Shown: positions 41,351-52,200 of the stretch, in pieces | How positions within the stretch are numbered: the first letter of the stretch is position 1 | Layout of the letters: every line of letters begins with the position of its first letter | Origin: SIG622 sp045600125 | GTDB taxonomy: Bacteria; Bacillota; Clostridia; Oscillospirales; CAG-382 | Direction: 5' to 3' | Assembly: GCA_045600125.1 (NCBI GenBank) | Contig: JAZRXH010000101.1 | Coordinates: 1 to 64,000, forward strand | Length of the DNA stretch: 64,000 nt | Translations under genes and position numbers: made by a program | Notes under the pieces: model-generated | Told to the model about the DNA's origin: nothing | Databases searched by the model: none | Seen by the model: the letters and a program-made list of their open reading frames with translations, nothing else

Positions 41351-42700
41351 TTACAGATAATCTTCTCTTATCATCAAATAAACATACGCATTTGCTTCTG
41401 CGTCACACCATGCTCTGTGTGCTTTCTCTTGAGTAACGCCATAGTAATCCGAAAGTGTTGTAAGTTTAACGTCTTTCAGTCCGAGCGTTTTGTTAAGCTT
41501 TATCGCCAAAGGCTTCGTATCAAGGAACAAGTTGTCAAAAACTATTCCCGCTTTATTAGCAGCACGTGAAATGTGCGGAATATCACACCCTTTGATGTTA
41601 TGACCCACCAATATATAATCCCCCACAAATTTCTTAAATACACGTATAACCTCGTCAACCGAAGGCTCATTTGCGACCATTTCGTTCGTGATATGCGTCA
41701 AACGCTCTACCATCGGCGTAATTTTGCGGCCGGGATTACAAAGCATATCAAATTTGTCAACGAGCTGCCCATTTACAAATTTAACAGCTCCGATTTCAAT
41801 AATTTCGGATTCTGCATCTCCGTTTGCCGCACCGAAGGTACCGGAATGTTCGATGTCAAACGCCACAAACGAGTCGAAATCCGTAACCGTCGTTTCTTTC
41901 ATTAATTTGGGCATACCGTCCTCAATTTCTTCGTAATCCATGCCAAGAATATCGAGTTGCGTTTCAAGCGTCAGAAATTGGTTCTGCGTACCGAAAATTT
42001 TCAGCGTTTTGAATCCGACAACGCCCTGTTTTTCAGTCGTCTGCGGTTCGCACAAGGTGGCATCCGATTCCGTTTCTGCGGACGCTTCATCAATATCTCT
42101 TATAAAATTTTTCACCCCGTCCATCGAAAGTGTCTGATAATAATGAGCAAGCAGTGCAGACGTATTTGAACCCGCCGTTACACGAATGCTTTGTATATTG
42201 TCTGCGGCACTTGATATAATTTCATCAACGTCCCGCTGCCATTGTTTGTCACGGTACGTAGCATTTAACCACCTTTCATTAAAAAAGGCGGGACTGTTTA
42301 AGACCTTCTCGGCATAATCTCCGAGAGAAACGGCTTTGTTTTTAGCATAATTCATAATTTCACGCTTTTTAACCAGTTTATCATTTTCTTTAATAAAATC
42401 ATCCGCAATCTTAAAAGGAACTTTAACGAGCTCAATCAGTTCGTCGAGCTTTTTTTGAACGTCCTCAAACGGTGCGTTATACGCTTTTTCTATTTCTTTT
42501 TTCTTATCTGTCAGCAGTTTCTTTATATTCTTTAATTCGTCACGATCGGCAATGGCAATATCCATTCTCTCAATCGAATACGGTACCGCTCCGTACTGTT
42601 TTAAGCCGGTTTTAAGTTTTTCTTTTACCTCGGCAAAATTCGAAAAAGTTACAATGCCCGGCGAGCAGACAGTTGTAATTGACAAGTTATTGGAATGCAT
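41351..42700 (-). CDS. DUF1351 - DEDDh 3'-5' exonuclease fusion (phage-like)
   Basis: This 449-residue protein joins two domains. Residues 1-265 fit DUF1351, a family mainly of phages, with a long charged coiled coil (DELKNIKKLLTDKKKEIEKA) and the closing pattern LKIFGTQNQFLTLETQLDIL. Residues 275-445 are a DnaQ-type exonuclease: FVAFDIEHSG (Asp282, Glu284), GHNIKGCDIPHIS and HRAWCDAEANA. The first metal motif is DxE as in active enzymes. The gene is visibly richer in AT and in AAA/TTA codons than its neighbours, which suggests transfer. AGGAGG lies before ATG 42700. No integrase, capsid or recombinase gene is nearby. Confidence 0.8.
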   Translation of the reverse strand: MHSNNLSITTVCSPGIVTFSNFAEVKEKLKTGLKQYGAVPYSIERMDIAIADRDELKNIKKLLTDKKKEIEKAYNAPFEDVQKKLDELIELVKVPFKIADDFIKENDKLVKKREIMNYAKNKAVSLGDYAEKVLNSPAFFNERWLNATYRDKQWQRDVDEIISSAADNIQSIRVTAGSNTSALLAHYYQTLSMDGVKNFIRDIDEASAETESDATLCEPQTTEKQGVVGFKTLKIFGTQNQFLTLETQLDILGMDYEEIEDGMPKLMKETTVTDFDSFVAFDIEHSGTFGAANGDAESEIIEIGAVKFVNGQLVDKFDMLCNPGRKITPMVERLTHITNEMVANEPSVDEVIRVFKKFVGDYILVGHNIKGCDIPHISRAANKAGIVFDNLFLDTKPLAIKLNKTLGLKDVKLTTLSDYYGVTQEKAHRAWCDAEANAYVYLMIREDYL

Positions 42701-43189
42701 AACTATTTTCCTCCTAAAATAAATGATTTATTATTTGTTGTTTCGCATTGTTTTCGGCCCTTCGACTGTATCACTCCTCCCTTTATGCTGTGCAAAGCCG
42801 TACAACACAGAAATCAGGTCGTTACCTCAGCGTTTTCTCTGAACAGCTTTCGACTCTTTTGGCAGAATAAAAGCATCGACCATATCGCCCGAATCTTCGG
42901 TATTTGTCAAGTCATCTTTGACGTTAAACCCGCAATTTCTAGCACACGCTCAATAAATCTTCTGAAAATATTATTCCTGACTGCCATCTATACACGGAAG
43001 CATTTCAGACAGAATTTAGTTTATTAATTCCTGTTTTATTGTGTTTTTCTCTTTCAGACATATTTTCACATATTTTTAGAGAACAGCACAACGGCAATTC
43101 CGTTCGTTTTTCATCCGACGTTGGGGGGATTTGACTTACCTTTTATTCATTCACATTTTTTCGACTTTTATGGTTTTATGGCGGATGAC
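42701..43189. other. AT-rich intergenic region with a possible gene remnant
   Basis: Apart from the remnant at 42827-42987, I see no gene, terminator or clear promoter. The composition matches the adjoining exonuclease gene, so both probably arrived together. Confidence 0.4.
42827..42987 (-). pseudogene. Possible frameshifted small gene remnant
   Basis: Reading from ATG 42987, one frame gives MAVRNNIFRRFIERVLEIA. After a one-base shift the sequence continues in another frame as GFNVKDDLTNTEDSGDM and on to AFILPKE and a stop. Together they make a protein-like stretch of about 54 residues, but no ribosome site is visible and I do not recognise it. It could be chance. Confidence 0.25.
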
Positions 43190-43393
43190 CTAGTCTTTGA
43201 TTGATTTATAATACAGCATGCAGTGGCAGAAGCCTTCGAAAGTCGGATCGGCGATCTGCTCCCGGAACTCCCGGCACATGCACTTCGTGTCCTCGTTTTT
43301 TTCCATGCGGCAGGGACAGTAGCCTCCCTTCATTTTCAGACCCTCTTTGACGGTCTTTACGACTTCTTTATCGGGATTCAGTGTGATTTTCAT
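43190..43393 (-). CDS. Ferredoxin-thioredoxin reductase catalytic-like protein
   Basis: This 67-residue protein has the six paired cysteines of the FTR catalytic subunit: CPC (26-28), CMC (38-40) and CHC (56-58), with REF after the second pair and MLYY after the third. In FTR these bind a 4Fe-4S cluster next to a redox disulfide and pass electrons to thioredoxin. It is shorter than plant or cyanobacterial FTR beta, and no variable (alpha) subunit is seen. The start is ATG 43393 with AAAGGAC; the ORF could extend to 43441 but has no site there. It is the third gene of a ccdA-tlpA unit. Confidence 0.82.
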   Translation of the reverse strand: MKITLNPDKEVVKTVKEGLKMKGGYCPCRMEKNEDTKCMCREFREQIADPTFEGFCHCMLYYKSIKD

Positions 43394-43437
43394 GGATTGT
43401 CCTTTCTGTTTTCGCAATTTTATTTTAGGCATAAGCC

Positions 43438-44010
43438 TCATTCTGCGCCTGTCAGTTTTTTCAGGATGCTTTCCGCCGTTTCCTCCCGGATGGCGCCGCT
43501 CTTTAAGGCATAGAGGTTACCGTCTGCGTCGATAAAGGCGGTAAGGGGAATGGCAGAGGCACCGTAGGCGATGGCGGCATTGCCGTCAGTATCAAAATAC
43601 ACGGGGAAGGTATAGCCGTTTTCCTCCATGTAGGCAAGGGCTTTTTCCACCGTGTCCCGACCGTCCGCAAGGTCGATCATATAGAAATCGACTTTCCCGT
43701 CGTAGAGAGCGGCGTATTTTTCAAAAATCGGAAGCTCCTCCACGCAGTAGGGACACCACGTTGCCCAGAAGTTGAGCACACAGGGTCTTCCCTCCCTTTC
43801 CGTAAGTCTTTCCGAGAGGCGTACCGGCGTTCCGTCCTCGGTATAGACCGTAAAGTCGGGCGCATTCCCGCTCTTTTTACTTGCCAAAAGCTCCTCCGGC
43901 GAAGATGCTTCCCCGTATTTTTCCGACAGCTTCGGGTACAGAATCGCTGCGGTAAGGATGACCGCCGCAAGGGCAATGACGGAAAGAAGAAGCGATTTAT
44001 TCTTTTTCAC
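43438..44010 (-). CDS. TlpA/ResA-like membrane-anchored thioredoxin
   Basis: This 190-residue protein has one N-terminal membrane segment (7-25) and an extracytoplasmic thioredoxin domain with FWATWCPYC (Cys86, Cys89), APDFTVYTEDG at the start of the fold and a cis-Pro in ASAIPLTAF. It probably reduces disulfides outside the membrane with electrons from the CcdA protein encoded 58 bases upstream. The FTR-like gene follows 44 bases later. Confidence 0.9.
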   Translation of the reverse strand: MKKNKSLLLSVIALAAVILTAAILYPKLSEKYGEASSPEELLASKKSGNAPDFTVYTEDGTPVRLSERLTEREGRPCVLNFWATWCPYCVEELPIFEKYAALYDGKVDFYMIDLADGRDTVEKALAYMEENGYTFPVYFDTDGNAAIAYGASAIPLTAFIDADGNLYALKSGAIREETAESILKKLTGAE

Positions 44011-44068
44011 AGTATGACCTCCTTTTCATTATCACGCAGTTGCTTCGCCGTACTCTTTTCCTTCGGCA

Positions 44069-44806
44069 TCAGACGGACAAAACGCCGAGAAGCCTTGAAA
44101 AGAGTCCGAAACCGACAAGGATCCCCACGACGATGAGAAAGATTCCGCAGACAACACGCACCGTCTTTCCGTGCCTTTTCAGGAACGAGAAGGCGCCCTT
44201 CAGTTTTCCGATAAGGATCGCCGACAGAACGAAAGGCACACCGAGTCCGAGGGAATATGCCAGAAGCAGGGCGATTCCCTTTGCCGCTCCTCCCTCCGAC
44301 GCCGCCAGCATCAGCGCCGAGCCGAGGAAAGCACCGACGCAGGGAGAAAGGCTGACCGAGTAGACGACGCCGAAAAGAAAGGCGGACAGAAGGCTTCCCG
44401 TCATCCTATAGCCCGATTTTGATTTGAAGAGCTGAAACGGCAGGATCTCAAGATACGACAGTCCGAAGAGCACGATGACAGCCCCGCAGGCGGCGTTTAC
44501 GACTGTTTTGTATCGGGCGAGCAATTCCCCGAGAAGTCCTGCAAACGCTCCCATAAGGCAGAATATGAGCGTAAAGCCGAGCACGAACGCCAAAGCCCGC
44601 AGAAGTGTCCGAAGCGCAGAGCCGTCTTCGGCATTTTCTTCTTTCACTGCATGGTTTACGTCGATATTTCCGATGTCAATGCCGTCATCGGACTTACCGC
44701 TTTCCCCCGCCCCTGCAAAATAGGAAATATAGAGCGGCAGAAGCGGCAGCATACAGGGGGAAATGAAGGACAGAACGCCTTCCAGAAAAGTGATGAAGAA
44801 CCGCAT
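44069..44806 (-). CDS. ccdA: CcdA/DsbD-type thiol-disulfide membrane transporter
   Basis: This 245-residue six-helix protein moves reducing power across the membrane. The conserved cysteine motifs are FISPCMLPLLPLY in helix 1 and SLSPCVGAFLGSAL in helix 4. A hydrophilic loop of about 40 residues with many Asp/Glu lies after helix 1. ATG 44806 has ACGGAGG upstream. It heads the ccdA-tlpA-FTR unit. I did not find a convincing promoter. Confidence 0.92.
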   Translation of the reverse strand: MRFFITFLEGVLSFISPCMLPLLPLYISYFAGAGESGKSDDGIDIGNIDVNHAVKEENAEDGSALRTLLRALAFVLGFTLIFCLMGAFAGLLGELLARYKTVVNAACGAVIVLFGLSYLEILPFQLFKSKSGYRMTGSLLSAFLFGVVYSVSLSPCVGAFLGSALMLAASEGGAAKGIALLLAYSLGLGVPFVLSAILIGKLKGAFSFLKRHGKTVRVVCGIFLIVVGILVGFGLFSRLLGVLSV

Positions 44807-45238
44807 GACGACCTCCGTTTCATAGTCCGTGCATGGCACAGACAGAGTAGTAAAGAATGCAAAAGGACACAGCCGTGCAGCGCCGATCGGGCTTTACAGC
44901 GTGTCTGCGGCGGCTATACAAAACCTTCGGAATGAAACAAACGTAAATCCGCACAATTCCTTGTGCTGCATGGATTTGCCGGGACTTTATTAAAAAACGG
45001 TAAACTGCGGCGCTGGAACACGGGAACAGAAGGAGAAACAGAAGCATCCGCCGCGTGCCGTCTTCTCTGCCGCAGGCTATCGCCTTTGAAAAATGTTCCG
45101 GTATTGCGTTTCAGGATCTAACATTCCTCTTCGACTATTGTGCCGAAAAAGACGGGTCTATAAACAGAAACATGCGACTCCGACAAAAAATCGAAGCCGC
45201 AAAATTTCGGACGCCGTAACCGGATCGAAAGCAGAACG
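44807..45238. other. Intergenic region without a recognised gene
   Basis: The ccdA promoter should lie here but no good -35/-10 pair was found. A 75-codon frame at 44820-45047 begins with a hydrophobic stretch but lacks a ribosome site. No terminator for the coiled-coil gene is clear. Confidence 0.4.
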
Positions 45239-45910
45239 TCAGTTTTTCCGATCTTTTTTTTCGGAGGACGACATGATTTCGTCCGCCAGTTTTTCCGCCT
45301 CGGCAACCGTGAAGCTCGCCTTCACAACGGCTTCGGCAACGATTTTTTCGTACTTCTCGTTTGCCTTTTCCGAAAGCTCCGCCGCCTTCCTTGCGGCTTT
45401 CTCGACACGCTGTCTGCTTTCGGCGTCTGCCATGGCAAGCATTCTTTTAGACTGTTCTTCCGTGTCGGCTATCCGCACCTTCGATTTTTCCTCTGCCTCA
45501 TGGAGCATGGTCTTCGCCTTTTCCTCTGCCTCGCGGAGCATGGCCTTCGCCTTTTCCTCTGCTTCGGAGAGAACGGCGTTTGCTGTTTTCTCGGCGTTTT
45601 CCGTCAGTTCCTTGGCTCTTGCTTCGGCTTCCACGATGGCATTGTTGGTGTTGACCTCCGCCTTTTCTTCCAGCTTGCGTATATTTTCAAGGTATTGCGA
45701 TGCCGCCGCATCCGCCGCCTCATACACCTTATTCAGGGCAAGCGCCGCCTCGGACATGGTACCCGCCTCGCTGATGATCAGCTCCCGGGACTGCACCTTT
45801 TCCTGCGCTTCATCCAGCAGCTGCTGCAGTCTTCCGATCTCCTTGCCCTGTTCGATCAGCATTTCGAGCAGTTCTTTGCGGGTCATTCGTTTCAGTTCTT
45901 TATCTGCCAT
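45239..45910 (-). CDS. Coiled-coil protein of unknown function
   Basis: This 223-residue soluble protein is almost entirely helical. It starts MADKELKRMTRKELLEMLIEQ, a short charged N-terminal unit, then a long Ala/Glu/Lys-rich coiled coil. Two exact-pattern 11-residue repeats (AREAEEKAKAM and relatives) lie in the middle. I recall similar proteins in gut Clostridia without assigned function. ATG 45910 is 9 bases after GGAAGG; the longer frame crosses the promoter at 45994-46022. Monocistronic. Confidence 0.75.
   Translation of the reverse strand: MADKELKRMTRKELLEMLIEQGKEIGRLQQLLDEAQEKVQSRELIISEAGTMSEAALALNKVYEAADAAASQYLENIRKLEEKAEVNTNNAIVEAEARAKELTENAEKTANAVLSEAEEKAKAMLREAEEKAKTMLHEAEEKSKVRIADTEEQSKRMLAMADAESRQRVEKAARKAAELSEKANEKYEKIVAEAVVKASFTVAEAEKLADEIMSSSEKKDRKN
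45495..45560. repeat. Two 33-bp tandem units inside the coiled-coil gene
   Basis: The units 45495-45527 and 45528-45560 differ at only a few positions and encode an 11-residue coiled-coil repeat. Confidence 0.75.
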
Positions 45911-45993
45911 ACTGCACCCTTCCGCCAATACCGAATGGAAATCCGGGGCTTCGGTCACGCTCTTGATGTGCGGAAAGCCCCTGTCTGCGGCAT

Positions 45994-46022
45994 ATTATAT
46001 CAAAGAATTGGCACCGTTTCAA
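45994..46022 (-). promoter_or_regulatory. Sigma-A promoter of the coiled-coil gene
   Basis: TTGAAA (46017-46022), 17 bases, TATAAT (45994-45999) on the minus strand. Confidence 0.8.
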
Positions 46023-46150
46023 TATTTTTTTATGAATAATATTTGATTTACAGATAAAGAACATCGGCGCCGTTGTTCGGGTTACATCCTCCGACGCCCT
46101 GCGCTGACGGCAATCGTTTCCCATTTCAGATGTTCTAAGAGATATGAAAA

Positions 46151-46181
46151 ACGGCGGACGCCGCAAGAAGACGCCCGCCGT
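46151..46181 (-). terminator. Terminator of the giant SLH protein gene
   Basis: ACGGCGGACG (46151-46160) and CGCCCGCCGT (46172-46181) form a 10-bp stem with one mismatch or wobble, followed on the minus strand by TTTTC. It lies 25 bases beyond the stop. Confidence 0.8.
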
Positions 46182-46205
46182 AACGGTGTATGGATGTACT
46201 GTATC

Positions 46206-49200
46206 TTATTCTTTCTTTGAAAGCTCCGACGCCCTTGCAAGCGCAGCAGCCGCTTCGGCACGGGTGGCAACGTCGCCCGGCTTCAACAGACCGTCTTCGG
46301 TTTGACGGATGATGCCGTTCCTTGCGCAGCGAACGACCGCCGCATAAGCGTAAGCGGAGATCTTATCCGCATCGGGTGCAAAGCCCTTCGGCTCGGGAAG
46401 AACGGCATCCGATGTTTCGTAAAGTCCGGTGAATGCCGCATAGCGGTCGATCATCGCCGCCATCTGCTCGTGGGTGATGGGATCATCCGGGCTGAATTCG
46501 GTGTGTGACGTGCCCTTGATGATGCCGATTTCGTATGCCCACGCCACGGCTTCTGCGAAGTAGTCGGAGTCCTTTACGTCGTTGAAGACGTGCTTCTTCG
46601 TTCCCGCTGCTTCCGGTTCTCCGGCAAGACGCCAGAGGACAGTAGCGAACATGGCTCTCGTGAGGCTTTCCTCGGGCGAGAAGTGACCGTTTCCGGTGCC
46701 GTTCATGATACCCTGCTCTGTCACGTCGAGAACGCTGTCGAAATACCATGCGTCCTCTTCGAGGTCGGTATAGGGATTTGCACGCTTCACGGTCTCGCTC
46801 TCCTCTTCCCGCTTATCCGCAGACGGAGTCGTACCGGAAGATGCTCCGGGCTTATCCGTTTCGCCCTTATCCAGCCACTTGGCATAGAGAGTGGTGTTCT
46901 TGGTGATGGCGGTATTCTTATCGAAGCTTTCCGAAAGGTTCGGGTCGGAATACCAGCCGCCGAAGATATATTCGCCGTTTTCGGGGGTAGGAAGTTCTTT
47001 CAGCTTTTCGCCGCTCCGCATCTGCACCGAGCTGAGTCTTTCGGCGCAGTTGGACTTAAAGGAAACGATGCAGGTGGTATTGGCGCTGACGGTTCTGCCC
47101 TTGGTGATGACTGGCTCGTCGGGATTCTCGGGGTCGTCCGGTTCATCCGGTTCGTCCTGCGGTTCATCGGGTTCATCAGGCTGTTCGGATGCGGGAAGGA
47201 CGGTGACGGGGAAGGACTTTACGCCGCCGTAGGGTTCTACGAATGCGGTGAGAGTCGCCGTGCCTTCGTTTACGGCGCAGAGGATGCCTTCGTCATCTAC
47301 CGTAACAACATCGGTGTTGCTGGAGGTGAACAGCACGTTGCCGCCGATGAAGTAGTTGGAAGGAGCAAAACTGCCGACAAGCTCGGTGTTTTCACCCTTT
47401 GTGACTGTGATCTGTCCGTCCTTTGCCTGTGCAAGGTCGATGTCGTAGGGACGCTTTACGTTGACGGTGGCGGATTCGGGATCCGAGATCTCTTTTCCGT
47501 TCTTGTCCTTTATGACAATGTAGGCGAAGCAGTAGCCGTTGTCCAGTCTTTCTTCGGGAATGTCAAGAAGGAACTCCACATTCTTCTTTTGACCGCTCTT
47601 TACGGCGCCAAGAGCCGTTTCACCGAAGGTCTCACTGCCGGTTCTGGTATAGTAAATGTCGTTGAAGGCGGCGAAGACGCTTGCGCCGTCGGACTCTTTC
47701 AGGTCCTTACCTCCCTCATTCTTCACGGTGCAGTGGAGAAGGAAGCCTTCGTTTTCCTGCGTCACATAGCCGCCGCTGATGCGAAGCTCCGGCTTCTTTT
47801 CAATCGGCTCGGAGGTATAGGTGAGAATGGAGGTATCGGCAAGGCATTTATCGCCGGAGGATACCGTGATGCGGTATTCCTTTCCGTCGATATCCTTCGG
47901 AATGGCGATCTTCACGGTGTCGGTGTAGGTGCCGGAGGGAGGAATGATAACGTCACGGCTGCCGGATACCGGCTCGGTGGTGGTGTCAGCCTCGCCGTCA
48001 AGGAGATTCCTTACCTCGTAAACGAAGCCTTCAACGGGCTTCAGACCCGTGTTTTCGTAGGTGATGTTGAGGGTAAGCTCCTTTCCGACGGCAAGCTGCG
48101 TCTTATCGGGAAGGGTGATGCTTGTCGCCTCCACCGAGCTTGCGGGGATGCAGTGGGTCACGGTAAGGCAGACGTTCTTCGTTTCGTACTCGTCCTTCTC
48201 AAGATCCAGCTCAAAGCGGTTTCCGGCGATGATAAGGTGGTCGCCGTCGGTAACAATGAAATCGAGCTCGTCGTTGAAGCAGCCGCTGTCGGTGAGCTTT
48301 ACGCCCTTCGACCATGCGCTGCCTATCTTCTTGCCGTCAGCGGTCTCGCCGAGGAACGCCGAAGCATAGACCTCCGCACCGCAGATGGTGCCTTCTTCGT
48401 TATGGATACCCTCTGTCCAGGTGATGAAGAGGTGTCCTTCCTTATCCACGAAGGGAATGAAGGTAGCGAAGGAGGGAAGCTCCTCGTCCCGGAGGATGCT
48501 GCCGAAGAAGACGGCGCTCTTTTCGATCTGCGCACCGACTGCAAGGCTTCCGTCCGCAAGGATACTGTTTTCCAAAAGCTTGGATATCTCGATGTATCTT
48601 ACGTACTTTTCTTCCTCAAGCCAGAAGAGATACAGCTTATCGCCGTTCTTGATGAGCTGCGGTCTTCCGATGGAAACGCCGGCGCTCGAGAGGCAGGCGG
48701 GCTCAAGAAGCACATGATTCGTGGTATCGAATATCCGCATGATCAGCTCGGTATCCGCCGTTGTATCGAGGTTCGAGTCTCTGTCAACGGCGTATACACA
48801 GATATTTTTGTCGCCATAGGAGGCAGCGTCAAACGAGTACGCCGTGGGGTCGGTAAGGCCGAACTCCTCCACGCCGGTGTTGAGGAACCGCTGACCGCCG
48901 AAATTCTCCGTGAAGAATGCCTCGTCCCCGGGATCGGCAAGCTCGCCGTCGTAGTATTCGTCGAACATCCACTTGCCGAGAGAAGCATCGTAGTACACAT
49001 ACATTCTCTCCGCATAGTTCGTGAACGGGTTCATGGCGTTCATGAATTCGTCTTCTTCGGTGAATTCGGAAGCCGAGTTGTAGAATATCTGGATATCGCC
49101 GGTCACGTCGTTGTAAACGCCGACGGGGTCGGAATTATAATAATTGTCGTTTGTAAGTCTTGTGATGCTGCCGGGCTTTTCCGTCTTCTTGTCAAAGAGA

Positions 49201-52200
49201 ACGGTATAAATCTCAAAGTCGTTCATATCGGCGGGAGTCTCAAACTTGTCCGCCTTGCTTCTCGATACCCACGTGATGAGAACGCTGTCGCCCGCATCAC
49301 AGAGATCCGGCTCAAAGTCGGCGCTGCCGTCGTCCTGCAGTGTTTCCGGCTCGGACCATACAGTGCCGTCGAATACGCTGTACCGGAGAACGGTATAGCT
49401 GCCGTCGTCACGCTCGGGATCCTCATCGAGGAAGACGAGGAGGAGTCTGCCGTCGCCAAGCTCTGCCAGCTTCGGGCTTGCCTTGTCGTAGCCGCCCTCC
49501 TTCAGGATGTCGGTACGGACGCCCTCGTAGGTGCTGAGCAGCTCTGCCGTTCCTTCGGTGTCGTCGCCCTTCCAGTCGGATGCACCGCCTCTCGGCTTTT
49601 TCCGGGCGGCGCCCAGCTCCGCCGTGACATCGCCCGGCGAGCTTGACATCTCGGAAAGATCCGCTTCGTTGATGGGACTTCCCTGCTGTTTTATGTCATC
49701 GAAGTATCCGAAATTCGTATACACGAACTGTGAAACGGTAACCGGTATGGTGAGGAGAAGAAGATCGATCCATATTCTCAGGGCAAAATAGACCTGAACG
49801 CCCCATACATGATACTCCGGATGGTAGACCGCCACCATGGGGTCAAAAAGGAATACGAAGTCGAGCATAAAGCCGCCTCTTACACCGATGGAGTGGTCGA
49901 TGCCGACGCCGGCATATACCGAAGCGCCCACGTTCGCCGTAATGGAGAAGGCAAAGTTGAACGCCGACATGTTCTTGAACTTGTCGAGCTTCAGCTCGTC
50001 CTCATGCATATAGGTAAAGCCGATGTTCAGAACGGCGTCTCCGTATAGCTCAACGCCGATATACAACGGGAACACGAAGATGAACATATAGCCGGTCAGA
50101 CGGTAGAAGCCGGAAATACCGAAGAAGGCGCCGCCGCCGCAGAAGTAGAAGTCGGGAATCAGTTCGCCGGGAAGCTGTTTCAGCGCAAAGTCGATGTAGA
50201 TACCGACCATCGGCGCCCAGCCCCAGGTGGACATGCCCATGACAGCTGCTACGCCGTTCTTGTCAAGAGCCTTCGCTTTGCCGCTGTCCTTCGCCGCCTT
50301 AATATCCTTCAGACCCGAGAAGTCCGGCTTGTATTTACCGGCATTGGGGTTTGCGCTGCCGTCCGGATTCGTTGCGCCTTCGGTATGACCTTCATCGTAG
50401 TGCGACCACGCATAGCCGAGACCCACACGAACCTTATTCTCCTCCAGCTGCTGGAAAGTGACCGCAATTTTGTTGCAGTTGAAGGCGGTAGTAAGATGAC
50501 CGATGAACGGGAGCTCTATAAAGCCCGTGTCGACGTCGGGCGTAAAGTCAAGCTCGAGATCCGGCAAAGGCGCAGGCTCGACGAAGGTAACGCCGGTGTT
50601 GACGGGAGCATAGACCGTCTCCTGCATATAGTCAACGGGAACCTTCGCAAAGCCGGGCTTTCCTTCTACCGGTACTGCGTTGATGATCCTTCCCTCTTCC
50701 AGAGCCTTGAGGACGTAAGCGGCGGCTTCTCCCTCCTCCATGATCGCCGTACCGTCTCCGACGTATCGGTTGGTGGTCATACGGATATAGAGCTTATCGC
50801 CCGCCGCATATTCGGCGGCGTTGCCTGCCTCAAACGCCTTGCCGAAGAAGAATCTTCCCTTGGCGCTGTCGTATTTTGAGGTGCCGATGCTTGCCTTGAA
50901 TTCGTTGGTACGTCCGCTGTAAACGAGGAATTCCAGCGACACGGGCGTTTCGGTCCTTGCCACGCCCGCCGTATCGGTGTAGTTCACGGCTGTGTTGGTC
51001 ACACCGACGTAGATCGTGGTGGATATGTTCTTGTCGATGGAAATCTCCTTGGCGCTGAGATTGCCGGAGGAGTAGATATTGATGTAGGACGGATACGGAA
51101 CGAGCCGGTTGATGTTGGGAGCATAGATATTGCCCACATTCTGCTCGTAGCAGTCGATGAAGGTGGATTCACCTTCATCCGAGGTGACCGTTTCCACCTG
51201 AACCATCTTACCCTTTACGAGTTTTCTCGGGATATACTGAGTAGTGCCATTGGCATATACCTTGTAGATGACATAGTAGTTTTCTTTTCCGGAGAAGGGC
51301 ATCGTCATAAGATAACCGTCCAGATCCGAAACGCCGATGCTTTCGCTTCCCGTCGAAACGATTACGCCCTCCGCGGCGTTGGCGCCCTGTGCGCCGTGGG
51401 TGCCGCCCATGGGGATGTCATCGTAGAAGGTCCTGGCGCTGATGACGTAGGAGTTATCTTCACTGTCCGCCGGTACCGCCGTGAGGTACAGAACGTTCAT
51501 ATCCGGGTTGTAATTCGTCCGGAAGAACATCGTGTCCTGACAGTACTTGATTTCGGGGTCAAGGTAATTGTACCACACCGGCACCAGCGCATCGCTTACC
51601 GAATAGGCGGTGACCTCGTACCATGCGTCGGGTGAAAAGTCCCCCGACTTCTCGTCGGCAAACACGTACTCACGGTCGCCGTCGATTTCGGTGAAGCTTC
51701 CGCTGTTATCCGCCTCGGTCATCCATTCGGCAGTGAGGTAATCGTGCGCCGCTTCATCGACCCTTATGCGGAGGGAATTGTCCCGTCGTCTTGTAACGGC
51801 GCTGACCTCCAGCGCCTGCTCGTAGGCGGCGTAGTTAGCGTAATTTGTCCCGCTCACATAGGATATCTTGTGGTGGGTGCCGGTAAGGTCGCCCGAAAGA
51901 GGAGTGAATTCGACCTCGCTTGCCGTATAGTCGTCGGTATATCTGTCCTTGATCGTCTGGGTGATCCGGATGATGTCGCCCTTGTGGAATTCATACACCG
52001 ACTCGGTATCGGTATAGCTCTTCAGCTCGCCGTTGGCGTAGAGGTTGGCGATGGGGTCCCGGTTGACGGTGACCGTCACGGGAAGATAGCCGAGCACGGG
52101 ACGCAGATACACCGTACCGTACTTACCGTTGGACTCGTTGGAAAATTTGCTGATAGTAATGTAGGGAGCCAGCTCCGCAACGGTCACGGAAGCGTTCTGC

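Noticed and set aside
42695..43027. Plus-strand 110-codon frame divergent to the exonuclease gene
   Set aside because: Its start overlaps the exonuclease start codon, there is no ribosome site, and the residues do not resemble a protein family.
44820..45047. 75-codon minus-strand frame with a hydrophobic start upstream of ccdA
   Set aside because: No ribosome site, basic low-complexity tail and overlap with the expected ccdA promoter.
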